From Cytidiella melzeri (Eukaryota > Basidiomycota > Agaricomycetes > Polyporales > Irpicaceae), in contig JABYQR010000209.1 in assembly GCA_022592445.1 (NCBI GenBank), positions 1 through 64,000 on the forward strand: a DNA stretch of 64,000 nt, read 5' to 3'. The notes under the pieces were generated by a model. It worked only from the letters and a program-made list of their open reading frames with translations, was not told where the DNA came from and searched no databases. Made by a program: the position numbers and the translations under genes. Shown in pieces: positions 20,617-31,171 of the stretch. The first letter of the stretch is position 1. Each line of letters opens with the position of its first letter.

Positions 20617-21377
20617 ATAAGGACATTGCTCCCTCTGTTTTCCTCCCGCCTCTCACCTCCATACGCTTGACTGCTCTCACCCCTATATTGTTGCACACAT
20701 CAATCCTCAAGGTCGGCTTTGTACTTGGTCTTGAAATGACAGAACCGGTGAGTACATGTTCGTTCCTATTGTTCTATACATGCAGGGGTATTTGTTCGTA
20801 CAATGCGGCATTTGGTTTATTTCTTTTAAGTTCACTTTGACTTCACATGTGGTGGATCGACCCCCTTCACACTTCCCTTCCCCGTCCTCGGCGCTCTCGC
20901 TCTTGCCCCCAACCGCCATCCTCTCTCTCCCCCCCCCCGCTGCTCAGATACCCAGTACATACATGAAAATTGTAATCTGTGTTGGATTTGACCATCTCGT
21001 GCATAACTCGTTAACGCACATCCCACAGATTCACCACCTCCAGGCAAAATTGTCTCTTCGACTTCAGACACTTTTGATGTGTTATACCCACGATAATACC
21101 TATCTTATCATCTGTGCCCGACCTTTGATACTACCTGTCAAACAAGAAGGAGGGCTCGAGGGCGCATACCAGTACATCACGTCGGACATCTCAGTGTTCT
21201 GCGACGCATTCTCACAAGTCTAGTAAGCATGACTTCACATAACTGCAGAACTTGCACCAGGCTTACCTTCCCAAGGCAAATTGACCACATCGCACCCCTT
21301 TGTCTTCCGTCTCCTCTCTTGCCTTCCCTCAGTAACCCCCACGAGAGGATGACAATAAATTGAGAAATGGTGGACAA
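20617..21377 (+). other. possible upstream exons of the kinase gene
   Basis: This C/T-rich sequence has several plausible splice signals (donor GTGAGT at about 20749, acceptors near 20785). An open stretch ends in an EGGLEGAYQYITSDISVF-like peptide (about 21150-21222). I cannot connect these into a supported model. Confidence 0.25.
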
Positions 21378-23639
21378 AGACGTTCAAGCAGTGGGAAGTC
21401 AACGACGTGCTAGACCTCACGGACAACAAGGGAAACAAGATTGTTTTGAGCGACCTTCAGTCGGAATGCGTCTTCACGCTTGCCGCACTCAAAATCCTCC
21501 ATCATCCCACACATCCTAAGCACTTTACAATGTGGGGAAAGGACTGGGCGCAGAAAACGGCCGAAAGGGTGCAGAAGGTCTTGCGTGAGTGCCATGTTCT
21601 TGCTCATCTTGTTTCATCCCATATTGTAGGAGAAGACCTGTCCTGCGGAGATCAACGTGATTGTCAGCCACCCTGCAGCCAAGCCCAAGCCTGTCACAGA
21701 CACCGAGGACCTCGTCAAGCATCAATCTGCCCTAACGACAACATCCACCACGTCCAGCGACTTCTCCGGCAAAGCTGTCGACGTCACTATGAAGGCAGCC
21801 GATCTGACAACCAGGCGCGTCTCCTCTCGAGAGGACTTCAAGGTCATCCGCCTTCTTGGCCAAGGTGACAAGAGCAAAGTCTTTCTTGCTCTCAACACGC
21901 AGACCGAACAGTTCAACGCACTCAAAATCACCCCAAAAGCCGGGCTCAGCGTGGCCAATTGCTCTTGTATCTCCAATGAGCACTGCTCTGGAAAGCTTCT
22001 TGGTGATTGTCCATGGGCAGTCGGCTTCAAGGATAGCTTCGAGGATAGTAAGAATTTCTACACTGTCACGGTAAGTTCCTCTTCTCTCAATGGAGCTTGT
22101 CATTGTGACCCTCAACATTGCTGCACGTAGGACTACTGCTCAGGGAACAGCCTACGCCAACAGCTTGTCAACTTTGGATCGCTTACCAAGTCTGCAGCGA
22201 GACTTGTTGCAGCCGAACTAGTAAGTTCTCAAGTGCCGTTGGTCAACATCACAACAAACTTACTCACGTGTCACATCAGATTGTCAGCGTTGAGTCCCTC
22301 CACAAGTGCGGTATTGTCCACGGTGACATTAAGCTCGACAACATCCTCATCGACGAGGACGGCCATCTGGTCTTCACCGGCTTTGGACGCGCCGTCACTA
22401 GCCAAGAGCACGCCTGGGGACAACGACAGCCTAGTTACAAGTTCAGGGATACACGAGGTGCCCATGCTTCACCTTGAGAAGGCCGCCCCCCTTCTTACAA
22501 GGAAGATATCTACAGCATGGGTCTCGTCATTCGCCATCTACTTTGTCCCCAAGTGAGTTTGTGTGAATCTTCTTCTTGGAGGAGTACTGAGCTTTCATTG
22601 GCAGCTGGCTGCCAGCGCCATTCAAGTCTCTCAGTCTGCCGATGATGATCTCAGCCAGCAGTCTCCAGTAGCAGAGGATCTGATATAAGGTGCGCTTCAG
22701 AAACAAGGTTCCCCGGCATCTGTTCTTACCACTCCCTCAGATGCTTGAAACTCGTTCACGGCGACGCACATCCTTTTCTCAGCTGAAGGCTCACCGATTC
22801 TTCGGTGGAGTGTAAGTCTCTCTTTGCGACAATACTATGACAAACAACTGACAATAATACGCAGCAACTGGGATAGGATCTCCGCTAGGCTCAACACAAA
22901 CTTGCACCGGAAGGTTTTCCGTCACTTACCGCCGGAGTTTATCAACATGGTAAGTCTTTGATCCCGCGCTGGACATCCTTGTGTTGACCACTTGTTCTTC
23001 TGTGCTTGTCAGTGGGATGTACCATCCGCAGGAGAGCCAATTGCCCAGCTCTCTGCTTCCAGCCCGACATCCCACACCTCCTCCGTCTGCGATCTCCCGG
23101 AGCAAGTACAGCCCAAGCAAAAGGACCAGCCACAAATAGTGAAACTTGCTCCGTACAACCCTCTGACGCTGCCTAAGTTCAACAATTCTTCATGTTCACT
23201 ATCATCTTCTGCTCCTCCTTCTCTTTCTTCATCTACTTCTGTTTCTTCCTTTTATTCTTCCTCTTCGTTCTTGTTGTCTACGTTGTCGTTGCGCACGCAA
23301 GACGTTGCCAGCTACACATTCTTTGATATCAACATCACGGATGTCTCGCCCTCCGTCACCTTCACTGAGGAAGGCAAGGAAGCCAGATACCCGAGGACAG
23401 ACGTCGGGTTGCAAGGATCCTCATCTGGATCCACTCCCACCGCTCGGGCATTCGCACAAGGCACAACGAGCGCTCAAGATATGAGTTCTTCTTCAGCACC
23501 CTCTGCTCCAGGCAAATCACCGCTTGCACGCTTCATGAGTCTCGGCGCCGGCACACACAAGATAAGATCTCTTTGGTCTCATGTCTACTGTGCCTTTACG
23601 TCATCACTCCGGACATTGGTTGTTTGTTGTATCGAATGA
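21378..23639 (+). pseudogene. Ser/Thr protein kinase-like gene, multi-exon, decayed
   Basis: The exons encode a kinase domain: a degenerate Gly loop LLGQGDKSKVFLA (about 21850), the ATP-anchoring Lys in NALKITPK, and a catalytic loop IVHGDIKLDNILID (HRD Arg replaced by Gly). The DFG motif reads GFG (22378-22386), so the Mg-binding Asp is lost. An activation segment ends ASP, then an in-frame TGA (about 22477), then SYKEDIYSMGLVI matching the C-lobe DIWS motif. A later exon has LKAHRFFGGVNWDRI, typical of AGC-type C-lobes, then a Ser-rich tail to 23639. Introns of 50-60 nt have GTAAGT/AG ends. Frames around 22560-22740 are disrupted. It is probably a pseudogene; a pseudokinase read through the TGA is less likely. 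Confidence 0.72.
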
Positions 23640-23880
23640 ACGGATTAGTTGTAATGGATAATCCCCGGTTTGTTGTCTTTTCTTTTCTTCTCTCCTCTTC
23701 TTCTATTATGTCTCTTGTCCTTTCTTTCCTGTCTTATTTTTCTTTTTTGTCTCATCCCTTCTCTTTCCTGTCCATTACTCTCTTTCCATTCCATTCTTCG
23801 CTCCCTCCTCCCGGTCTTCTCTGCTTTTACCCAAGTAATTTAAGATTGTCTTATAGGACAGATACACATAGTCTTTTTTT
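23640..23880 (+). other. pyrimidine-rich 3' region of the kinase-like gene
   Basis: A run of C/T-rich sequence (23670-23830) follows the last kinase frame, as in many basidiomycete 3' untranslated regions. No ORF is supported. Confidence 0.4.
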
Positions 23881-25569
23881 GGAATATGGTGCCGATTTGT
23901 AAACAGAGCAGACGCCGCTCGGATTATCTTCCTCGTCTTCCTCAGTTATTCTTGACTAGTACCGGTATATTCCAATCATCCGATTTCTTACTGTTTACCA
24001 AACCAATAATCATAACATGCAGAATGCTTACTTGCGCAGGACGGTGCAAAGCGGTGAGCAAGCATGGTTGAAGATCGAGAACTTCCGCGCTAATTGATCT
24101 CAGTCAAAAATAGTAGGGTCTGAGCTTTGTGGCGTCTTGGGGACACTGCAATTTTTGCGCTCCGGAATGTGGCTCTTAACTGTTTGCATGATTTGCACAG
24201 CACCATGGTGTCCTACCACGTCTTACAATCTTGTTCCAATGCGTTTGGTATCCTGGGAAAAGGCTTGAAAGCAGAAGCCAGCTTTTATGTGGCTATTGCT
24301 GACCGCTTTGAGCTCTTGGATTGCTCATCCCCTGAACCCAACATGACCATTGGCATAATCTGTCGGCTATCGTGTAGAAGGCAGGTCGTGCACAGATACT
24401 ACGAATGACATACAACGCGTTACAACCCATGGGCCCAGAGGTCGGTCTTCAAGATCAAGTTATTGAGTATCTGTGGAAGTGTCAAAGCGAGGAGTCCGAG
24501 GCTCAGTTGGTCAGACCCCGAGCGAGGACTCAAAACAATTGCCTTGCTTGCAACCTGAGGAGGCATCCCCACACAACGTCGGGGAGCTTGGAGAAAGCAA
24601 GTAGCAGGGGCTCTGGTTGTTGCCAGTGAAGGACTTATACTTGAGAACGGTCACGTAGTTCAAGCGGCTCAATCCAATGCATAGGCTCATTCTCAGCTGA
24701 AGTGGTCAATAAGCAACATATAGTACTATGTTTAATACTCAGATTGTCTTAGCAATTCATGTTTGCCCTGCAGAGCTTCAAAATTATGCTGTCACGCTGG
24801 CAAGGACAGCGCTAAATTTGGCGCAAGGGTGAAAATGGCGCAAGGCCAGCGCTAGAAATGGCGCAAGGGTAGAAATGGCAAGAAATATATCTGTAAAAAT
24901 TAACATTGTATGTTGAGTTGTAATATAGCATCAATAATTCGATCTGGGTATTAATAACATATGCAGTTGATAACACAAACACGACAATTTCTGTAAGAGA
25001 GCCAATTAGAAGTTTATGTATGTATGAATGTATCTATGTAGTCTATATGTATGCTGCATTGTTTGAACTTGTTGAATGTAGGTTTGTGTGGCCACTAATT
25101 GGGTGCTGTATCCACATGTAACTATGTCACTTTCATGTATGCTACATGGTATGGGGTCATAAAACTACACTTGTGGCTGTGGCATGGCTTCCACTTAGGT
25201 GCCACATCTGAGTTGTCTGAATCATTGCCGGCTCATTTTCCTGTGGTACAGTAAAGGTCTTTGCTGTTGTGTTTGACAACAGCTAGTACATTCTGATGTC
25301 TCCATCTCCTTCTCACAGACATAATTATCAAGATGAAAATGTTTGGTAAGACTTCAGAGAGAACTATTGTACAGTGTTGCGTGCAACTTTGGCCATTACT
25401 TGTCTGGGAACAACACAAATTTTTCTTTTTTTGTTTATTCTGACTCTCGGAAAGTGGCTCTGATCTTCAGGCTTGTGTATCTGCAGCCAATTTGGGAGCG
25501 TAATTTGGACCACACTAGAGCAGATAAAGGTTCGCTGAAAATGTGATAAATAATGCTATACTCACCTTC
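23881..25569. other. no gene seen; short tandem repeat at 24798-24886
   Basis: No coding frame with a recognisable domain. From 24798 to 24886 a motif of about 20 bp (GGCGCAAGGGTGAAAATGGC and variants with CAGCGCTA) recurs three to four times. The rest is AT-rich with short repeats (TATGTATGAATG around 25017-25035). Confidence 0.45.
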
Positions 25570-26012
25570 AGTACCTCATCCTCATTGTTGGGGTAGAAAT
25601 CACCATGATTCCAATGTGATGGCAGACCTGCATATGGATCCCAGCTCTCCTGATGTTCTCCTGTGTCTAGCCCCCACTGATACCATCCAGCAAATGCTCT
25701 TTAAACAAAGTCAGGCATTCATGGTCTAAATCAACTTGGAACCAATCTTCCTCATCATTTCTCTGATACTCCCATGCGCGTTTGAGAGAATACACTTCCA
25801 GTTCTGCTTTATCAAGGTGTTTTGGATATGTAGGGTCATCCTGAATATCAAATCGCCAACGGTAAGCAATGACCAGAGTGGCTGCATGTGCATTCATTGC
25901 TGAGCCTTGCCATTTCTCTCTTGTACCTTCTGCCTCTGGTATGTGTGAGACAATCTAGTTCACAATCTTGCCCTGCTCTGTGATAGAAAGACCCGTGTAG
26001 AATGGCACCACA
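25570..26012 (-). pseudogene. host gene fragment joined to Helitron-like 3' end
   Basis: Reading leftward, an open region carries a PFYTGLSITEQGKIVN peptide, an IVSHIPEAEGTREKW stretch, a block around RWRFDIQDDPTYPKHL, and EVYSLKRAWEYQRNDEEDW. After a one-base frame change near 25690 it continues with WYQWGLDTGEH and GLPSHWNHGDFYPNN, then meets a consensus splice donor (AAG/GTGAGT near 25566). A stop near 25955 replaces a probable Trp. This looks like an internal exon of a real protein-coding gene that I cannot name, now decayed. It lies antisense to, and directly abuts, the Helitron-like 3' segment, which suggests capture. Confidence 0.55.
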
Positions 26013-26453
26013 GGTGCAATGAACTATTTCACACTATATGATTTATTCAATTTGCTATCAATAATATAATCACTTGTGACCCTGCTCTTGCAGTTTACCA
26101 GATTGTATTCAGATCTTCTAACATAGTTCTACACCATTAAGAAGAAGATGCATGTCAAACAATCCTTATATTCATGCTCTACTCCACAAACTTGTTTTAA
26201 TTCTGTACTCACACCCATTGTTGCACTTCAAACAATACAGCACAGTCCCTCTTCTTTCAAGAATGATTGTGTGCTGAAGTGAAGACAAACACCAACCTAC
26301 TATAGATTACTCATTGAGGAAGCTATTCCAAACAAAATTACTTGTTCAGGCTGCTACAAGCACTAAAGTTACTTACAAATCTGGCTCCAAAAGTAATATC
26401 TCCTTCAATCTTCAGGAATTGTACTTGCCGCTTGCCGGCCTTGCTAACGCTAG
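26006..26453 (+). mobile_element. Helitron-like repeat, copy 3, 3' part
   Basis: It matches 14310-14717 and 11455-11887, including GCAATGAACTATTYCA, TTTATTCAATTTGCTATCAA, and the terminal TTGTACTTGCCGCTTGCCGG hairpin. It ends CTAG at 26453 followed by T. Its left end joins the gene fragment at about 26006-26012. Confidence 0.65.
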
Positions 26454-26702
26454 TGTCAGCAAGAGCGTCGAGGAAGGATGATGGAAGAGACCTCTTCAGC
26501 TGAGGCTCAGCTGTAGGGAGGTTCTTAGAAAAACGGGGGCGCGTGTCTTTAGGCACTAAACAACGCACAGGGGGTAGAAACAGATGAGGTAAGTGTAGTT
26601 CAACGGTATGAGGAGACCAGAGATGTACTTGTCAAATAGGAATAAACATTCAAAAATGGTGGGAATGGGGGACCCAGGGCTTACAAAACAATCTCGACCT
26701 AA
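26454..26702. other. unassigned 250 bp
   Basis: A short minus-strand frame (RCLVPKDTRPRFSKNLP type) is open from about 26568 to the Helitron-like junction. It could be the tail of a gene hit by the Helitron-like element. Nothing else recognisable. Confidence 0.3.
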
Positions 26703-27299
26703 TGTCACAGAGATAAAGCTTGAGGCAACAAAAAGGGACACAATGTGGACGACAACGAAGAGGTGGTGGCAGGCATTAAGCACAATGCTCTCACCAACTA
26801 TAAACCTTGTTCAAGTAGCTAGCCCAGTAGGTACCAAGTTAGTATTTGTACTACCAGCTATATAGTACAGGAGGGTGTGGCTTACCTAGCCCAGTGAAGA
26901 CCAAGAGGTTGAGATGGGGGGCTAGGAGCGTACATCCAGCTGTTGATATAGACTTCAGGGACCTGCGCACAGACCATGTTAAGGGCAGGCTTTGCAAGAA
27001 GCCGTGTGAACGAAGAACAATAGCACTACCTAAAGGAGAACAATAGCTATTGTCTGGACTCTGCCAAGACCTCTACTCATGAGAGAATCTATCTAAAAGG
27101 AGACCAGTTATTGTATTCCATTCCCACACCTGTGACAACACTCTTGCATCAAGAGAACAATGGCAAAGGAACAATATGAGTCCATGTGAACAGTATCTAT
27201 GACGTCAAACCCTAGCTATGGGCTGAGCCATGTGGTTGTAGCCATGTGGTCTTACTTAAGCTGAGTCACATGCCAGTGTGACATAGCAGCAAGTAACTG
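26703..27299 (-). repeat. truncated LTR of family A, reverse orientation
   Basis: This is the reverse complement of the LTR at 699-1455, from its 3' end (26703) to a break about 165 bp short of its 5' end. Landmarks are TAGCCCAGTGAAGACCAAG, GGGACCTGCGCACAGACCATG and AGCTATTGTCTGGACTCTGCC. The break at 27299 joins directly to gypsy A RT, so no target duplication is visible. Confidence 0.85.
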
Positions 27300-27849
27300 T
27301 CTTCTGTGAAGATCAGGATGTCTTCAAGATACACCATGGCATGTCCTTCTAAGATCAAATTACTCAGGGTTTCATTCATCATGGCTTGGAATGTCACAGG
27401 TGCGTTGCTAAAACCGAAATATATCACCTTGGCTTTGAAAAGGCTGCAGTGTGTGATGAATGCCATTTTCCATTTGTCACCCTTTCAGATGCAAATGTTA
27501 CTGTAACCCCATCTAAGATCAATCTTTGATAAGACCTTAGCCTGGCTCAACGAATTAATTAAATCATTGATGTGAGGTATGGGATACCAGTTTTTCACCG
27601 TGATGTTGTCCAGTTCCCAGTAGTCTTGCACAAGGTGCAACGAGCCATCTTTCTTCTTGAAGAAGAACACAGATGCTGCAATCGGAGTTTTTGATTTGTG
27701 GATGTAACTTTATCTGAGTTCCTCTTTGATCCATTGGTCTGGAGAATTCTTTTCTGTTGGAGACAGCGGGTATAGTTTAGCCGCTTTGGGAAAGGAGGCA
27801 CCTTCCTCAAATTCAATTGCGTAATTGTATGGTTTGCGTAAGGGCGCGT
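27300..27849 (-). pseudogene. gypsy A copy 2 reverse transcriptase fragment
   Basis: It is collinear with 120-665 of copy 1. RT motifs are seen as FFFKKKDGS, QDYWELDN, LSKIDLRWGY and YLEDILIF, the last with the second position of the YLDD box changed to Glu. Many differences from copy 1 are at CpG sites (CG to TG or CA). Stops and frame breaks are present. The left end is truncated by the LTR A fragment; the right end is cut by the 1.86-kb insertion at 27850. Confidence 0.87.
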
Positions 27850-28441
27850 TGAGACACTGAGTCACGCTCCAAAACTAAGTACAACCTTAAAGACAACACA
27901 ACCAACCACGAAGTGGCAATAGAAGTGTAAAGGTGTGGGAGCACAAAAGTGTGATCGTGTGCGAGGTGGTCTTAGAGTCCTAGTTTTACCTGTGCTGTAA
28001 AGAGCGACGAGATTTGTGATATAGGCTTTATGTGAATGGAGCTAGACGGGCAAACTACCATGTGTACCGCGGGCAAAAGGGGCTAGTCGGCGCGGTGAAA
28101 GCGGAAGAGTTTTAGCGTGACTCAATGAGAATGCGCGGGAGATGTTGTGACTTGTAGTAAAACGGCACGCGGAAAGACGCGGATGGTAAAGACAGGTGCA
28201 TTACAAATCTCGAACACAAAACACGGTCGCTGGTGAAGATGAAAGTAGTCGCTGTAAAACGCGGGTGCAGTGAAAGTGAATGCAGTAAACTCGATGCAGT
28301 GAAGGTGAAACACAGACGCAATAACACAGTAAAATAACGCAGTTAAGAAGCAAACGCAGTTTAACGAAACCGAAAGGAACCGCAAGGGAAAGACAAACTA
28401 CTGGAGCACGAGTTGCAGCGTAAGGCTATATAAGGCCGCAG

Positions 28442-28969
28442 TCAATTCAACTCGATAGACTGCGCGCGGGGGCGATAGTGTAGAACAACACCTTCCGAGC
28501 AGCGATGCGTATTGCAAGCGAATGCGTGGCCAACGACGACGTTGGTAGAGCTTGTAAGATTGAACTGTACTAGTTCGCACTTGTGGTCCCCGCCTTCAAA
28601 GTCTGGTGACAGCCAACAATCTGGATGCGGCGCGCACGGGCAATCGCAGCTGAGTGGGACGAAAGGTCCTGAGCGCAAGGGAATCGGATGGTCGCTCTGA
28701 GTGTTGCAATAGGAGCAGTTATCAAGCGTGTCCGCGACGGAGGCAACGGACGGCGCTGGCAAGGGTGATTTAGGAGTAGATTGCTCAGGGGATACCGTAG
28801 GCGCTACTGAGGGTTCTGGCAGCGGCGTGGGCACAGGGATGACAGGGTAGCGACAAAGAACCTTGCGCGGGCGTGGGCGGTATGGGCAGCGACCATCTGG
28901 TAAGTGGGGAACTGTGGGACAATAACGGAAAACACGAGGCGGGTTGTCGATGGTAGGCGCAGCGGACAT
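28442..28969 (-). CDS. hypothetical Pro/Cys-rich protein in the LTR-like insertion
   Basis: This 175-residue ORF starts about 150 bp downstream of a TATA box. The first half is Pro-rich (RYCPTVPHLPDGRCPYRPRPR, then runs of PTPLPEPS type). The second half has Cys/His pairs (CSYCNTQSDH, CDCPCAPHPDCW, HKCELVQF, HAFACNTHRCSEG) that could bind metal. No known domain recognised, no membrane segment or signal peptide. Because it lies inside a mobile insertion it may be an element protein. It may also be fortuitous in GC-rich DNA. Confidence 0.4.
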   Translation of the reverse strand: MSAAPTIDNPPRVFRYCPTVPHLPDGRCPYRPRPRKVLCRYPVIPVPTPLPEPSVAPTVSPEQSTPKSPLPAPSVASVADTLDNCSYCNTQSDHPIPLRSGPFVPLSCDCPCAPHPDCWLSPDFEGGDHKCELVQFNLTSSTNVVVGHAFACNTHRCSEGVVLHYRPRAQSIELN

Positions 28970-29118
28970 AAACGTGGAGAAAGACGCAGTGAGACAACGC
29001 AGGGATGACTACAGCTATTGGTGCAACAAGACTCCCTCAACGCGAGTGCAAAGTGTAGACTGTACTCTGAGAACTGGGGTGGGGATTGATTGATTTTCTA
29101 CGTAGTACAGGCAACACC

Positions 29119-29130
29119 TTTTTATATACC
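29119..29130 (-). promoter_or_regulatory. TATA box of the LTR-like insertion
   Basis: The minus strand reads GGGTATATAAAAAG here, about 150 bp upstream of the 175-codon ORF. This is the expected position for a polymerase II promoter in an LTR. Confidence 0.5.
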
Positions 29131-29705
29131 CTAAAGACCCTCTCCTAAACCTTTCCTTCTTTGTCCTAAACCCAAATGCGAGAGTGAGGAAACATGGTGG
29201 CAGAATACTTCTGTTCGCGGAGGCAAAATGTCCAGCAAGTCGACGCCCAGCAGGACACAGCGTTGGTCGACGCGGAGAAGCGGCACGCACCCTTGCGCTG
29301 AAGGGGCGCCAACCGTTGCGAGCAGGTGATGAGGTGCCATCCAAGAGTTGCACAGCGTGGCGTGATAGGAGTCTTCCTGAAATGGGGTTCACGAGTCAAT
29401 TTTCTTCTATTGTTGGTCCGACCTGCGTCTGAAACACTTGGTGGCTGGCCAACCCATGCTCCAATGCAAAAGGGGTGTGTCTGCGAGTCAGAGTTCGGTG
29501 CAAGTTCTTGGCCTCGGATGTTTCCGGCGTGTTGCTGCTCCTTGTCAAGTCCTTGGATCCTCGGCAAACTCCTCGTGACCTCGGTGAACTCCTCGTGCCC
29601 GCGACGCTGGGAAAGTGAAGGGATTTGCTGCTCAGGATGACGCGGGCTGCGCAAATGGCGGGCTGCTGCTGGGTCTCCGCGCCTAGCCAATTTCCAGGCG
29701 TATCA

Positions 29706-30890
29706 ACGTGTTCTGATTTTTCTTTGAAAAGACGTCACCAAATTCCCATAGATATTTCAGTACTAATGGCTTCCAATTTACTGATTCTTGTTTGTCAAAG
29801 CTGTTCTCAAAGCCCTCATCTTCATTTTCAGAGTGTTCAGTGATTATTTCTGCCATTTCTTGGTCTGCTGGATTATATAATTCAATCCAGTGGATGTGAG
29901 AGTTGTCCGGGTAGACACTTTCTATGCCGTCCAGGTGGCCTGACACCAAATTTCCCTTAGATAACCCAAGCTCATCCATCTCTTCTTGAGTTACAGTGAT
30001 GTTTCTACAAGCTCTTGGGGCACAGAGTTTAGTACATCTGGTAAATCTCCACTCACTATTTGCGCAATTTATCTCCGGATTGTGGCAGTGTAAGAAGGTC
30101 ATCCCAATAATTGTTTGTTTACTACCAAGATCAGTAATGGGCATGGGTTGTCTTTCTCTGTGCAAACCTAGTTCCAGGTATGCACGTACTGAGTGAGTGA
30201 TTTGACCATCTTTATTGGGAGTACCATCAACATTGGTAATGTTAAACAATGATGCCAGTTGACTTGTTACCAGATTTTTACTTTCAACAACTGACTTACA
30301 GATGAACCTGGTTGTGGCTCCTGAATCTACCAGAGCTTGGACCTGCACTTTCTTTTCATATACCCATATTATAACTGGTAGAAAAATGAATTCTTTGAAG
30401 TTTGACTGGCTGTTGTGACCATTGGTTTGAACTCCTGTTGACAAAGCATAAACTTCGTCTTCCGGAAGTGGAGGTTGGTGGGGAGAGGAGTGGGAGTGGG
30501 AATGTAAGCATGTTTGTTGCCCTCCTTGATACACTGAAGAAGGGTAAGCTTTTCAGCTGTTTCCTTCTCCTGCTTCTTGATCTAGCCGAGATGGTTGAGT
30601 TTAGAAATGAGATGGGAAACCTTGCTCATGCAAGCTTGGTTCTCCTCATGCTCAATGGTCATTTGAGCCTGTTCCTCAAGATTGATTCTCTTGATGACAG
30701 GCTTGTTATTGGCGTATTTGAGTTGGCAAGGCTTGCCGGCATCTTTGAACTTGCAGAGTGTCTTCTTTGAGACGGTAAGGCGTTCCTGAAGTCCAGTGAC
30801 TTTGTTGTGGATGGGGATGGATTAAGGGGCCCTGCAACCAGACATGAAGGGGATGTAGCGGGAAACTAGCGTGGTGACTGTGTGACAATG
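29706..30890 (-). pseudogene. gypsy A copy 2 ORF0-protease fusion (gag deleted)
   Basis: From 30890 to about 30411 the sequence is a decayed copy of family A ORF0. At about 30400-30410 it jumps straight into the protease (KEFIFLPVIIWVYEKK), skipping the equivalent of about 2.0 kb that holds the end of ORF0, gag and the gag/pro junction in copy 1 (2125-4160). By chance the deletion leaves one open frame (30534-29683, 283 codons) joining ORF0 to the protease active site (VDSGATTRFICKS). Downstream the 1.86-kb insertion enters at FSKKNQ. Without Gag and RT it is not functional. Confidence 0.85.
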
Positions 30891-31160
30891 TGTGATGAGC
30901 TTGTCAGCTCAGTGGTGTGCAAAACAAAATCTCCATAAAGGTGAGGTGCTGTGTGTGCATGGGATAGTGCCGGCGTTGGCCTGGACTCTCTCTCCAGGTC
31001 TGGTGGTAAAAATGATCTCTGTCACAGTTCCACCTGTGCGGCAAATGGTTGGCGGATAAGTATTTCACTGACCCTAATTCTGGCCAGAACAACTTACCCT
31101 ATTTGTGCCTGGGCACTCATGGGCTTCTTGTTCTGTTGTCTAGCTCTCATAACAAGCGTC
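30891..31160 (-). other. gypsy A copy 2 leader
   Basis: It is collinear with 4637-4908 of copy 1, at perhaps 85-90% identity, with no ORF. Confidence 0.7.
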
Positions 31161-31171
31161 TGACACCAGAC

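Larger units (their letters stand above)
27850..29705 (-). repeat. 1.86-kb LTR-like insertion with an ORF
   Basis: This splits gypsy A copy 2 at the [13 protein letters not shown] region. The plus strand starts TGAGACACTG and ends GGCGTATCA, so it has TG...CA ends on either strand. It is flanked by GCGT (27846-27849) and ACGT (29706-29709), a likely 4-bp duplication with one transition. It has no retroelement core. A TATA box near 29119-29130 on the minus strand precedes a 175-codon ORF. It could be a solo LTR of a large element or a non-autonomous element. Bases 28080-28390 are rich in short GCAGT/CGCAG motifs. Confidence 0.6.

Noticed and set aside
24127..24629. Plus-strand frames of 93 and 74 codons
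   Set aside because: Short, no domain, no splice evidence.
29166..29690. 174-codon minus-strand frame in the LTR-like insertion
   Set aside because: It is upstream of the TATA box, overlaps other open frames, and has no domain.
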